A stretch of 64,000 nucleotides of DNA from Ciona savignyi (lineage: Eukaryota > Chordata > Ascidiacea > Phlebobranchia > Cionidae): NCBI GenBank assembly GCA_000149265.1, contig CH003208.1, forward strand, positions 186,212 to 250,211, given 5' to 3'. Shown here in pieces: positions 1 through 10,524 of the stretch. The notes under the pieces are model-generated. The model ran no database searches, was not told the DNA's origin, and was given only the letters and a program-made list of their open reading frames with translations. A program made the position numbers and the translations under genes. How positions within the stretch are numbered: position 1 is the stretch's first letter; every line of letters begins with the position of its first letter.

Positions 1-2290
1 AGCAAAACCTATACCATTGATTTTCCAGTCAAAAGGGGTCACTCAAAATATTATTTAAAGTTCTAAAATGGAAACCGCAGAAAAAAACAAAATTAAAAAA
101 AAACATCCAAATAATTTAACCGCCATAGCGGAATTGAAACTATATCATGGGTTCAAACTTTTTGGTCACGCCCCCCTTAATCAAACGTTACGCCTTCCAT
201 AATAATCTCTAAAACCGGATATTAATTGCGTGCATCCGTGATTTGTAAAGTACAGGATTTCTAGCATACATTACATTAAGGTTGTAGTTCTTAAAAAGAA
301 CGTGGTTTTGCTGGTTTTCCTTTAGTCACATTTTAAGTGTGTGTTCCTTTATTCATTGTATTTTAAAGCAAAAAACTGCACTGATTAAAAAATAGTGCAG
401 AAACTAATATTTTAAGAATCCAAATGCCCCAACCGCAAAATCAGTATCAAAAAAACTATTTTGGACCATTAACTTTAATGTAAACATAAGTTTTAAAAAA
501 ATAGTTGGTATTTTGGCATACAGTGTTTTTTGCATTAATGCGGCACAAGAAATTTTTAGGTTTTCCCATTTGGTTCATGGTTGGTTATTCATTAATACAG
601 AGTCTGCACTCCACCACCCAACATGTTTAAAAACCCGTCAAGATTCATGTTATCTCGTTAATCAAATATACTAATGAAAATAACATTATTTATCAAACAA
701 AAGGTATACTGCAACAGTGCAACAGTACAACACTATTAGCACCGCAGTAATAAAACCTGTTAATGTCATAATATGCAATATTTTCATTTACAGACCGTAA
801 ATTCTAGGACAAATGTTTTTAAACATACAGTTACCACCATGGGTTCGACTAAGGTGCAAAAACGTGTTTTACATGGCAGATAAGTTGTCACAGTAAACCG
901 TGAGTCAGGTAAGTGCTTTGATCTTATCAGACATAGAAACCGCAAAACTGACAAGTTCTCCTTTCGAAAACTTCTTATCAATGCAGCTATGATTGCGAAT
1001 GAGATTAACTTGTTTTGTAACCATTACATGACAATTCGGATTATGACCAACTGCGGATTTAAGCGACCGTTTGACAGCAAAATCAATTGAGAAACATTTT
1101 CTTCTCTAAAGATTGGCGTCGTAAGATTGAAAGTAAAATGTCAATATTGATTTCCGATAAGAATTGAATAAACAGTGGATAAACAACAGTTTGTTACCTC
1201 TCAATTCTAAATTCTGTTTACTGGGTTGGGTGGATTTCATTATTAAATAAAACTTGGGCGTGATTGACGCATAGTATTTATAGATTTTATGATAGGATTA
1301 ATATTAACTGTTCTCACAAAAGCACTTTTATATGGCACCAGGTGACTATGCGGCCATAACTCATTCAGTAATTCAATACTACCATAGGCTGTAAAGTATA
1401 CATCACACGTTAAAATAGAAATGGTTGCTCCAATTTCATCTAGGACGCGATATTTACAGAATAAATATTTGAACACATGTTGCAAATATGAACGAAAAAG
1501 AAAACAAGACCCCCCTTACAATAAGCGACAGGACAGACTTGGTGCCTAAAATAGCTCGACTTGATTTAGTGACTGGTATTGTTTACTACCTTGTACTCAA
1601 ATAGACGATCATGGTAAAATAAATCAAAGGGTCCGACAACAGGCGGTACTTGAAATGAAAATAAAGTTTAAACGATAGTGTTTGGACGTTGGACCATGGT
1701 GTTATTAGCTTATTCTCAAACATTCAGCTATGATTGCTGTATGAAAAATGTCTAGATTCCGTGAAACTTATTGGATGTTATGTTTTTCGTTATTGAATGA
1801 AGAAAATAACCACACATGTCAGCAAACACCTGGGACTGCTGTTCAACACAGCAGCTGGAATTGATTAGGTCTTGCGCCAATGGAAAACATATAGTTAAGC
1901 CAAACTCTCTAATATTTTAGTTGCGCATTTACGCCAATGCAAAAATTTACTTTTATAATATACGCCAAACTCTCTTATATTTTTAGTTGTATTTAAAGAT
2001 ACATTGGTTATTTAATAAAGTAACCGACACTTTCTTTTAACTTCACTGGACATTATTGTTCTTAGTCTTGATGGAATTATTTAATTTTAAATTCCTCATC
2101 ACATAATTAATTATTTAGTGTTAAAGTCACCTAATGATTACTAAGGTATAGTACAGAGTAGTTTTGTTTACCAATTTAACTTATTAAGTTATAAATTTTG
2201 AACTATTAGTAATATTGAAATAAAATAGAAAATGAAATTTATTAAAAAATGTCACGGTGTCAGAAAAAATCTTATAAACAAACAGGGTTA
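1..2290. other. Stretch without an identified gene, downstream of MYCBP
   Basis: I see no confidently coding sequence here. It is AT-rich and should hold the 3' end and terminal exon of the minus-strand MYCBP gene, which I could not pin down. A minus-strand open stretch around 1246-1390 follows an acceptor-like site and ends in TAA, but it has no recognisable domain and I do not call it a gene. Confidence 0.5.
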
Positions 2291-2368
2291 TGTTAAAAGC
2301 AGCATTAAAACACTGGTAACGAAAGTACATTTTCCTATTTTAGTATTTTCACATAAATCTAGTCTTAC

Positions 2369-4034
2369 CCTGCTTTTAAGCTCTTTGTTCTCATCTGCTA
2401 GATCTGCGAGTTTGGCCTTCAATTCTACGACATCAACTTTCAAAGCTTCCACATCAGGAGCTTCAGGACCCTCCCCATTCAAATGTTGGTTTAAAAACCT
2501 TTAATACGCAGGTTAAGGAAATAATTTCTGGGAAAGCAATTGTTATGCACAACTTTTTATAAAGGTTGTTAAGAACAAGTTTAATAATAAGAACTTTATT
2601 ATTATTATCAAGTAATGTAACTGGTTATAGTAACAAAATTTTAAAAAAGATCAGTTTTTACAACTGCATTTATTAGTGTTATAAGCCAGTTCTATTTATT
2701 TTCTTTTTTATTTACACATTTTAATTTACATTTATCTTAAGGTGGCACCTGCTTTGATAACCGCATGGTTTTTGGGTGTCTCCTTGTTAAACTTCAGTTT
2801 AAATTATTTTCGTATTGTTATTATTTTGTTGTTGTGCGTTTAACATATTAAGGTGTTGAATTGATTCTAAAAAAATGTTATTAATAATAAGAACTTTATT
2901 TTATTATGGATAATGTAATGTTACTGGTTTAAGCAGTAATGCAATTCTAAATATTTTCAGAAAAACAAGTAAAGACCTCGTAAACAACAGAAAACAAAGT
3001 TTAAGTTACAGCATTGCACTAAATTACTAAGGTTACACACGCATGAATCAGTTTTGAACACCTTGGCCCACATATTAATAGAAATAATAACGAATTTACA
3101 AGTTTTTGCCAGTTATTAGTGGACGAAACAAGCAGGTTAATAGTAGATAAAAATAAATTTATAACATTGAAAGGATACTCCAGCGCGTTGTTCGGTTTTT
3201 CTGGTTCTTCATACAGGTTGACCAGCACTGAAATATAAAGTTTAGTTTTATTTCTTTATTCAGTGTGCCATGATAACATTAAGCTAAAACAACTGTCAGA
3301 TATTTTAACTTCCAGAAGCATATTCTATCATCGTGATTGGCAGTGGTTAATTTGTACTTTATTTTAGCTTAATCAGAAGGAATTTATTGGCCAGACTCAA
3401 GATTTGTTCTTAATCAATGATTGGTAGTAATCCAGATATTAGTCCAAAGCATTTAGTGACCCCTTAATTTGTACTTTATTTGAAAAAAGTTAAAAACAGT
3501 AGACTAGACGTAATCCTTCATAATATACCTGAAAATCTGGGCACTGATATAACCAAGCATTAACTAAATCATTTTTAAGACAATATTCTCACTATTGGCA
3601 ACATCAATTAATAATCAATTTTGCACAACATAAAGCACACTAGCGTACAACACGAATAAAATAATAATTTAATTCATTGAAACTATTCTATAGTTTCTGG
3701 CTTTCACAAAGTATTTAACGGATAGACACCTATTGCTAACTATCCCAGTAATTGTTGGAAGTTTAATCATTTAAATTAACAATAACTACATTATTATTTC
3801 AGTTTCATTCATAATTCTTACTTAGTCTTGTATATTATTCACTTTGCCATCATATTAAACACAAACCCATAATCAAGTAAACGGACCTTTAGTTAATGCA
3901 TCAATCACTCCGGCTTTCTCCAGGTATTTCCGAAATTCTTCTCTTTTTGAATCAGCAGCCTTTGTTTAAAAGTTAAAATAATAGTAAAAGTCGTAATGAC
4001 TAAAGATACATATACTTACTCGGTAAGACGTCAT
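2369..4034 (-). CDS. MYCBP: c-Myc-binding protein (MYCBP/AMY-1), terminal exon not found
   Basis: Small adaptor protein known to bind the c-Myc N-terminus and AKAP/ciliary partners. Exons on the minus strand are 4020-4034 (MTSYR), 3887-3959, 3179-3227 and 2369-2498. All have GT/AG borders and the phases agree (0, 1, 2, 0), giving 89 codons. The family signature is unmistakable: ADSKREEFRKYLEKAGV, then LYEEPEKPNNALEF, then a C-terminal heptad-like helix (ELKAKLADLADENKELKSR). The start is the first ATG in the five-residue first exon, matching the MAHY-type start of vertebrate proteins. Vertebrate MYCBP has about 103 residues, so a short last exon is missing; a splice at 2369 followed by a few codons further down is expected. 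An acceptor-like AG upstream of the ATG (near 4055) may be a cis- or trans-splice acceptor. Confidence 0.93.
2581..2935 (+). repeat. Exact 20-bp direct repeat inside MYCBP intron 3
   Basis: The 20-mer TTAATAATAAGAACTTTATT occurs at 2581 and again at 2881, exactly 300 bp apart. Similar sequence follows each copy (GTAATGTAACTGG versus ATGTTACTGG). This looks like a diverged intronic duplication. Confidence 0.8.
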
Positions 4035-5580
4035 ATTTTAACTTGATCCGGAAATCTTTTAAAAACTAAACTAAAAAACAACTTTCGCAGCAGGCACTAG
4101 CACCTGCTCTTATAACGCGAAATAAAAACTAAATTAAAACCTGAAAGTAAAGTTTAAAGCGTGAACTCGTGGAATTTACGACGCTGGAATTAATAATTCG
4201 CTGGAATTTCAAAGCGCAACGTTAGTTGCCGGAGTAACCCGGGACTAAGCGTCGCTCTAATGATTACTTTGGAATTTACTCAAGCGTGAATCGGCGGGGA
4301 CGTTTTTGTTCTAGAAATTCGAAAGCTATCGCAGCGATTGCGAATTGCGATGGCCGCTAATTTAACAAATATGCGATTTTTACGACGATAAAACACTTTT
4401 ACCATAATTAACAAATATTACAATGTTAAAAATGGCATTTATAATACATAATTTAAAGATTTTTGGATTTTTAAAAATAATTCTCATTGGGGGAAATATA
4501 GTTACAATATTTACACGAAAAAATTTAAAACAGAATTGTATTTACAATGAAAGTTTAAACAAAACCATTTTGACAAATCGCAATATGTATTTGATAACGT
4601 ATATAATTAACGTTCCTATTCCTGCAAGTTTTCTTTGTAAAGTTTAGGGACCGTTTTTATTCGCATGGCGTTCATAATAAAAAATTAACCACCTAATTAA
4701 GACACGGCAAATCATACTCAAAAGCATGCATTATACTGTGAATCAATAATAATAATGACACAAAAAATATAGAAAAAGGGTTGTGCCATTTTCAGATCTC
4801 TTAAGAAATATATGTGATTCTGGTAAAGGGATTAAATATTTGAGTATGAAGTTAATTAAATGGAATCACGTTTTTTTTACATATTTTTGTAGTCTGAAAA
4901 GGACAGAGTCAGTCATTTTCGTCTTTGGTGGGACAATCGGCATAACTTTGTGTTTAAAGATGGGTTGCTCTATTGCTGTGTGTTATAAAACTATTGTATT
5001 TTAAAAAAACATTTTGAAACCACCTAAGAAATGCAATGGCTGCAAATACATTAATGTGGTGTGTGCCTTTATTCAAAATATTAAAAAATAATTATATTTG
5101 AGATAAAAAATAATAATCTTAGAGATAAAAAATAATAATCTTGGGGATATCACATGCCGCAATAACAGTACAAAAATGCCACATGATCAACATGTCCACA
5201 CGGGTAAAGAACAAACATGTTTGAAAAATTTAATAAATGAAAGTTTATATTTCAAAAATAGCAGCATACGTATTACAAATGCACATTAAAAATGAAACAT
5301 GTCTGTCAAAAGGTCAGGATTTATACATGTACTTATGTCTGTGGGTTTAACGAACATGTCTAAATATACGAAACTTAATAATTTATTGGATTTTAGACTT
5401 GTTTAAAAGACTCGTTTTGCCGTTTTTTCCCGTTTTCCAAACTTTTATCAAAGGTCCTGCTTCGTGTTTTCATAATGGAAACAAAATAAACTAAACTATA
5501 CCCGCTGCCGCTGTACACACAAGCATGCCGTATCATACAAATCACGCCTCACGCTAAATTAATTTTCAGCAAATCGGGCG
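4035..5580. other. Intergenic stretch between MYCBP and HIKESHI
   Basis: It should contain the MYCBP promoter and the HIKESHI 3' UTR (both genes on minus). A short tandem duplication (GAGATAAAAAATAATAATCTT twice) lies near 5100-5145. An R3 repeat fragment lies at about 5400-5497. No coding sequence is recognised. Confidence 0.6.
5400..5497 (+). repeat. R3 dispersed repeat, fragment
   Basis: It shares the block TTATCAAAGGTCCTGCTTCG and the tail AAATAAACTAAACT with copies near 34500, 42800 and 60670. The class of this repeat is unknown. Confidence 0.65.
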
Positions 5581-8326
5581 CTATTTTTTCCAAAAATTGA
5601 CGTCCCTTGAAAGTTTACTCTGAAACTGTTTCAACCAATTTTCAAGCACGGAGACCGGAATAAAGTTTTGATCAAGAAGCGTCGGCCTCGAGTTGTGCCC
5701 TGTGACAACTGATTCCGCTATCTCTTGCTTTGAAGTGGAAAACGAGGAGGCGAAATTGTAGAAACTCAAAACCATCTTGTTGGCGAAATCAGCGAACGTG
5801 TGTCCCTCCTCAGGGGAACTCCCTGATGTTGCTGGGACCTGCTGTGCTAGCTGGGTGAGGGGTTCAAGGGAAATCCCCAACTGCAAGTCAAATATTTACA
5901 ACTTTTAATTTAGCTATTTTAGTTTTCGTAATATAGAAAATAGAAACATAATATATAGATACGCGAGCCATGTACTTTAAAAATGCCTTGTTTTTTTAAT
6001 TTCATCACAGGCAACTTTTCTGCATAATTGCATTAAGGAAAGGCAATTAAAAGTGCAATGTTCCAGTGGATTGAAATGAATAAACAAACAAAATCATATT
6101 AATATGAAATAAATTACACAGCAATAGCTCCGTTAATCTATGTCGGGCATGAGGTAATCTGATGGTTACCAATAATAATGTTGCATTTAATTGTTATTGA
6201 TATCCTATCAAAGTAATTGTGAAAACAAAGAATCAAAATACCTGAGCGTGGTGAGGCTGCTCAGGTGATGGGAATAACGACATGTCCGAGAATAAATTCT
6301 CATTTGTAGATCCTGTAGAATCAATGCAAGATACATTACATTACATTAATATGGGCATGTCCACAGTAGCTACCGGTACCAGAAATTTAGGCCATGGAAG
6401 GCCCATCACTCCAGCGCCCCGAGCTATCATGGATCCGGTATATAGCGGTCAAGACGGCCCGTGTCCTGAAGGAAGCTGACTAAATGCTTGACCGGGATAG
6501 ATGCGAACGTAAGATAGGTATAACAATAGTATTTTGTAGACATTTACCAAACGTTGAAATGAACAGTTAGTTACAGAAGCTAAATGTGGCACGAATGTTT
6601 GGTGTTTGAAATAAAATTAAATGCAAAAATATGTGCATATAGTCAAGTGAAACATGCCGTATTATTTGCAACCTATTTATTGTCGTCAAACCTTTTTGGA
6701 ATCCTGAGATTTTAAAAATAGCCGAAGGCTTCTGATTGGTGATATGTCCAACCAATTGCCAACCAGATTCGCCAAGTTTTGACGGCCAGTTCATGTATAC
6801 AGCTCCTCCCATACCTATGGAATGGCATTGAATTGTGTTAATCTGGATGAGAAAAGGTGTTTTATATATTGTTTTGGTCTTAATTAAATTTTGTTTGTTG
6901 CTTATTATTGTTGTTTCGTTTGGGTTTGGTGGCCGCGTCCACTATATTTATTAAATTATATCCTTTTTTTAATGACAGGTTTTAACGCTTGTTCGTTTTG
7001 CTGTCTTATCCTGTTTCTGTGCCGTGATTTAATTCGTTTGCCAATTTTAATACTGAGGCAAAAAATGAATAAACTACCCTTTAGAAACGAAACCACTGTA
7101 CTGGTACAACAGTTAACATAGTTTATGGTGCTGAAATAAGCTATTGTCCACCTTCACAGCTCAATCGGTTTAGTGTTTTGCTCTCAGTCGAAAGGTGGTT
7201 GGATCTTAACCAGCCACAAGCTAGTCGATTGTATCTATGCTACTTCTTAAGGGGACATTTGGAACTGCATGCGGCAGATATACGATCAAGTTTCGATTAA
7301 CATCCACCTAGCACAAATACAAAGACTTTTCCACATTGCAAGTAGGGTTTCGTTCAAGACAACTAACTTGGGTGAAATACATTACTTTATGTATTTTTGC
7401 ACAAGCAAAATCTAATTATAAAAGTGTTCACGAGTAACATTATCCACAAAAGTAATAACAGAAGAAACAGCCAGATAACAACATAACGAAGCATACCATC
7501 AGGAAACGCCTGTTGACCAGTCATAAACACAACAATATGGTTAACGTTGTCCAAGTCCATCAGTGTGAACATAAACTTTGTTTCATCTATCATATTCAGA
7601 TCAGTTTGGACCTGAATTGAAAATTTTATTGTGGGAGGTGTGATATGGGGTACATGTCAATATATATGTATATAAATACAGGATAGGATAGAATAGGATA
7701 TTCATGTTTATTCCCATGAATTGGAAAACCAAGGGGGTCAACTCACGGGCAATCGTCAGATCACCTCGCGCCCACTGTCAGGTTATCGGAGCTATTGCAG
7801 TGTGTTGTCTATGAGGATAAACTTAACTTGTGATAAAACTAAGATCTTAAAATTTACCTAACATGCTTAAGTATTGTCTTATCAAATTGGAATGAAACCA
7901 AGTGCCGATTGTATGTATACTGCATGAGTTATATCCAAGCTATTGGCTATTACAATCTGTTATGTTCGTATTGTTTAATTCAACCCAATAATCCACTAGG
8001 CTGGTATAATAAATAAGGCTGATTTATTTCAAATAAAAATTGAAACATGCAGCTTAGTGAGAAATGGGAAACCCCCCTGTGAAACAATACCTTTCATTGT
8101 AAAACAATGAAACGTGGTTTGAGAAGGAAGGTAAAACTGCCAACAATTAGTTTTTGCAAGTGCTATTGCCAAATTCTTATAATGGTCCCTGGGTTAACGA
8201 AATTTCCAAAAAGTGCCTTGCTCAAAGATAGCAAATATATAGCAGTTCTTAACAACATTTTAGCAGATGATCAAGCAAACTGACAACTATTAACTAAAAT
8301 ATGATAGAATTATTAGTTGCGTTTAC

Positions 8327-8393
<67 letters not shown>

Positions 8394-8535
8394 ATCATAT
8401 AACTAAATAATCATGTTAACGACGACAGAAATGCTAAAACATAACCAACCTAACAAAAACCGAAAAACAAAACAGGTTTCCAAACAAAAAACGTTCAAAA
8501 CTTACCAATCGTCCAGCAATAATTACGGCAAACAT
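5581..8535 (-). CDS. HIKESHI: Hikeshi, nuclear import carrier for Hsp70 (complete)
   Basis: Hikeshi carries Hsp70 into the nucleus during heat stress. Exons on the minus strand are 8506-8535, 7497-7611, 6692-6814, 6242-6312 and 5581-5880. All borders are GT/AG and phases agree, giving 212 aa; the human protein has 197. Start MFAVIIAGRL matches the conserved N-terminus. Conserved blocks follow in order: NHIVVFMTG (about residue 30), WQLVGHITNQKPSAIFKISG (about 68-87), QLGISLEPL (from 113), FYNFASSF, and the C-terminus FWKK. Exon 4 is short and low in conservation (24 codons) but is required by phase. A 3' splice-like site (AATTAACAG at 8550-8558) lies 14 nt upstream of the ATG with no clear upstream exon, so the mRNA may be trans-spliced or have a 5' UTR intron. 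The middle region is a little longer than in vertebrates. Identification is secure. Confidence 0.97.
6893..7085 (+). repeat. R3 dispersed repeat in HIKESHI intron 2
   Basis: Long copy: TTTGGTGGCCGCGTCC, an AT-rich block, then GTTCGTTTTGCTGTCTT and the tail GCAAAAAATGAATAAACTA. The same order recurs at 32527-32702 and, reversed, at 58318-58500. Confidence 0.8.
7681..7815 (-). mobile_element. S1 SINE, 3' part
   Basis: It starts with the GGATA-rich tail, then GATATTCATGTTTATTCCC and GGGAAAACCAAGGGGGTC, and runs into the conserved GAGCTATTGCAGTGTGTTGT block. The tRNA-like head is missing. It lies in HIKESHI intron 1. Confidence 0.85.
8327..8391. repeat. (TA)n microsatellite
   Basis: About 60 bp of uninterrupted TA dinucleotides in HIKESHI intron 1. 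Confidence 0.97.
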
Positions 8536-8959
8536 TGCGATATATCCGCCTGTTAATTGGATACCAACACTTGGTTCATTAGGCCAGGTCTCTTTACTAC
8601 GTTGTTTTCAATACTATCTCACATTAAACACACAAAACAATAGAAAACAAATGAATTCTCACCTACGGGGATAACATGAATATCCTCAAGACGATAATAC
8701 GGAATCGTTAGTACATTACTGGGAAGGCAATTTGATAAAATGTTATGGTAATCGTGTGTCATGGCAAAGATTTATTTGATCGTAACCATAAACGTGACCT
8801 TAACTTTATAACTATGCTTGATAACCACGTCACCCTACACATCCTTTATTTCCAATCCTTGCTAAATTGCCTATCCCGGGACCTGCTGTTAATTGGGTAT
8901 TAGCTATTAGTAATTAAACCAGATAGGGTGATACGGATTTATTGTTATATTTAAAGCAC

Positions 8960-9413
8960 GACCGATTCCTATACAGCATGCGTGGCCGAACGGTTAGCAC
9001 AACCGATTCGTATACAGCATGAGTGGCCGAATCATATACAGCATGTGTAGCCGACTGGTTAGCACGACCGATTCATATACAGCATTTGTGGCCGAATGGT
9101 TAGCGCGACCGATTCATATACAGCATGTGTGGCCGAACGGTTAGCGCGACCGATTCATATACAGCATGTGTGGCCGAATGGTTAGCGCGACCGATTTATA
9201 TACAGCATGTGCGGCCGAATGGTTAGCGCGACCGATTAATATACAGCATGTGTGACCGAATGGTTAGCAAGACCGATTCATATACAGCATGTGTGGCAGA
9301 ATGGTTAGCGCGACCGATTCATATACAGCACGTTTGGCCGAATGGTTAGCGCGACCGATTCATAAACAGCATTTGTGGCCGAATGGTTAGCGCGACTGAT
9401 TCATATACAGCAT
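8960..9413 (+). repeat. 41-bp tandem array carrying an A-box-like tRNA head
   Basis: About eleven head-to-tail copies of a 41-bp unit. The unit reads GACCGATTCATATACAGCAT followed by GTGTGGCCGAATGGTTAGCGC. One copy near 9005-9030 is shortened. TGGCCGAATGG fits the pol III A-box consensus and equals the head of the S2 SINE family, but no B-box (GGTTCGAAACC) is present in the array. It is therefore an amplified SINE head, not a tRNA cluster. Units differ by one to three substitutions, so it is not very recent. It lies about 430 bp upstream of the HIKESHI start, on the opposite side from the gene. Confidence 0.93.
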
Positions 9414-9470
9414 ACTACAAGTGAATTAAATATGGGTTTATTGACAAAGCCGTAAAAGTTGAAGCAAATA

Positions 9471-9705
9471 GCTTGGTGGGGTAGTGCGTCACCTTTCAGC
9501 CGAAGGTTAAAGGTTTTAAAACTGGTCGTTAGTTAGTCGGTTGCGTCAAAAGGCAAGGTACCGACACTGCATTTACCTAATGGATAAATGGTTTTAAAAA
9601 AATTGAAGGAGCGTCTCAATTATAATCGGACTACTGTTCGTGGGAAAACGTACCTTACGCATTAGCGAGGTAATCTGACGAATGCCTGTGTGTAACCCCC
9701 TTTAC
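9471..9705 (+). mobile_element. S1 SINE, old diverged copy
   Basis: The order of blocks is kept: GTGCGTCACCTTTCAGCCGAAGG, ACTGGTCGTTAGTTAGTCGG, AATTGAAGGAGCGTC, then TAATCTGACGAATGCC. Identity is clearly lower than in other copies. Confidence 0.7.
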
Positions 9706-10240
9706 GTATACGAAAGGTGAGAATGCTTATTAAAATCTTTCAATTTGCAACGTCGCTTTAGTTTTCTCATTTATGTGGATAAACATAAAAATCTTATTTT
9801 TCGGGGGTTTCCCTGGGAATTACCAAGACTCGCAAAATACAAATCAACGATTTGACTTTTTTATTTTTAAACAATAATTGCGTCGCACGCAATTGTCTAA
9901 TTTTGAACTCATTTTAAACAAAGGAATATAAAAAATTCACATTTTAAAGTTAAAACAATGGCGGTCTAATGTGGTGATGGTAATTATATTTGAACAGTGG
10001 TGGTAACTTATAGATTGGAGAGAAAAACTATAAGAGAAGGATAGGAAACTTCACACAAAATAAGCAGGTTAATGGTCTGGGGTTGTATTAAGGATCAATT
10101 TTGGGGTTGAGGTTACTGTTTAGGGTTAAACCCCTTGGTTTTCCCATTAACGGGGTTAAACATGAATGCATCGTATCCTAGTCTTATAGTTTCTATATTT
10201 AAGTGAACAGTTTCACTCTTTGAGTGCTCTAGGTTGCACA

Positions 10241-10343
10241 GGATAGGATAGGATATTCATATTTATTCCTGTGAATGGGAAAACCAAGTGGGTTAACACA
10301 CGGACAATCGTCAGCTAACCTCGTGCCCACCGTCAAACCACCT
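10241..10343 (-). mobile_element. S1 SINE, 3' fragment
   Basis: GGATAGGATAGGATATTCAT tail, then GAATGGGAAAACCAAG and GGACAATCGTCAG. It is truncated after CACCGTCA. Confidence 0.8.
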
Positions 10344-10524
10344 ATTTTAACTATCTGACCGACTCAGCGTAGAAAATGTTTGCAAACTATTCCATATTGA
10401 ATGCTTATTAAAATCGTTCAATTTGCCATAATTCAAACATCAATATAGAGTGCTAAGCTCAATATGTAACCAATTAAGAGTATTAAAACTTTTTATTTCT
10501 AAAAATGTAAAGATGAATTCCAGT

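Noticed and set aside
1243-1485. Minus-strand open frame of 80 codons
   Set aside because: It has an acceptor-like site and a stop, but no recognisable domain and no fit to the phase or expected length of the missing MYCBP exon.
6282-6479. Plus-strand open frame of 65 codons
   Set aside because: It overlaps HIKESHI exon 4, which is on the minus strand and is required by phase; nothing in the plus frame is recognisable.
8960-9413. tRNA gene cluster or CRISPR-like array
   Set aside because: Units are contiguous with no spacers, contain only a tRNA 5'-half-like motif and no B-box or cloverleaf, and the sequence is eukaryotic.
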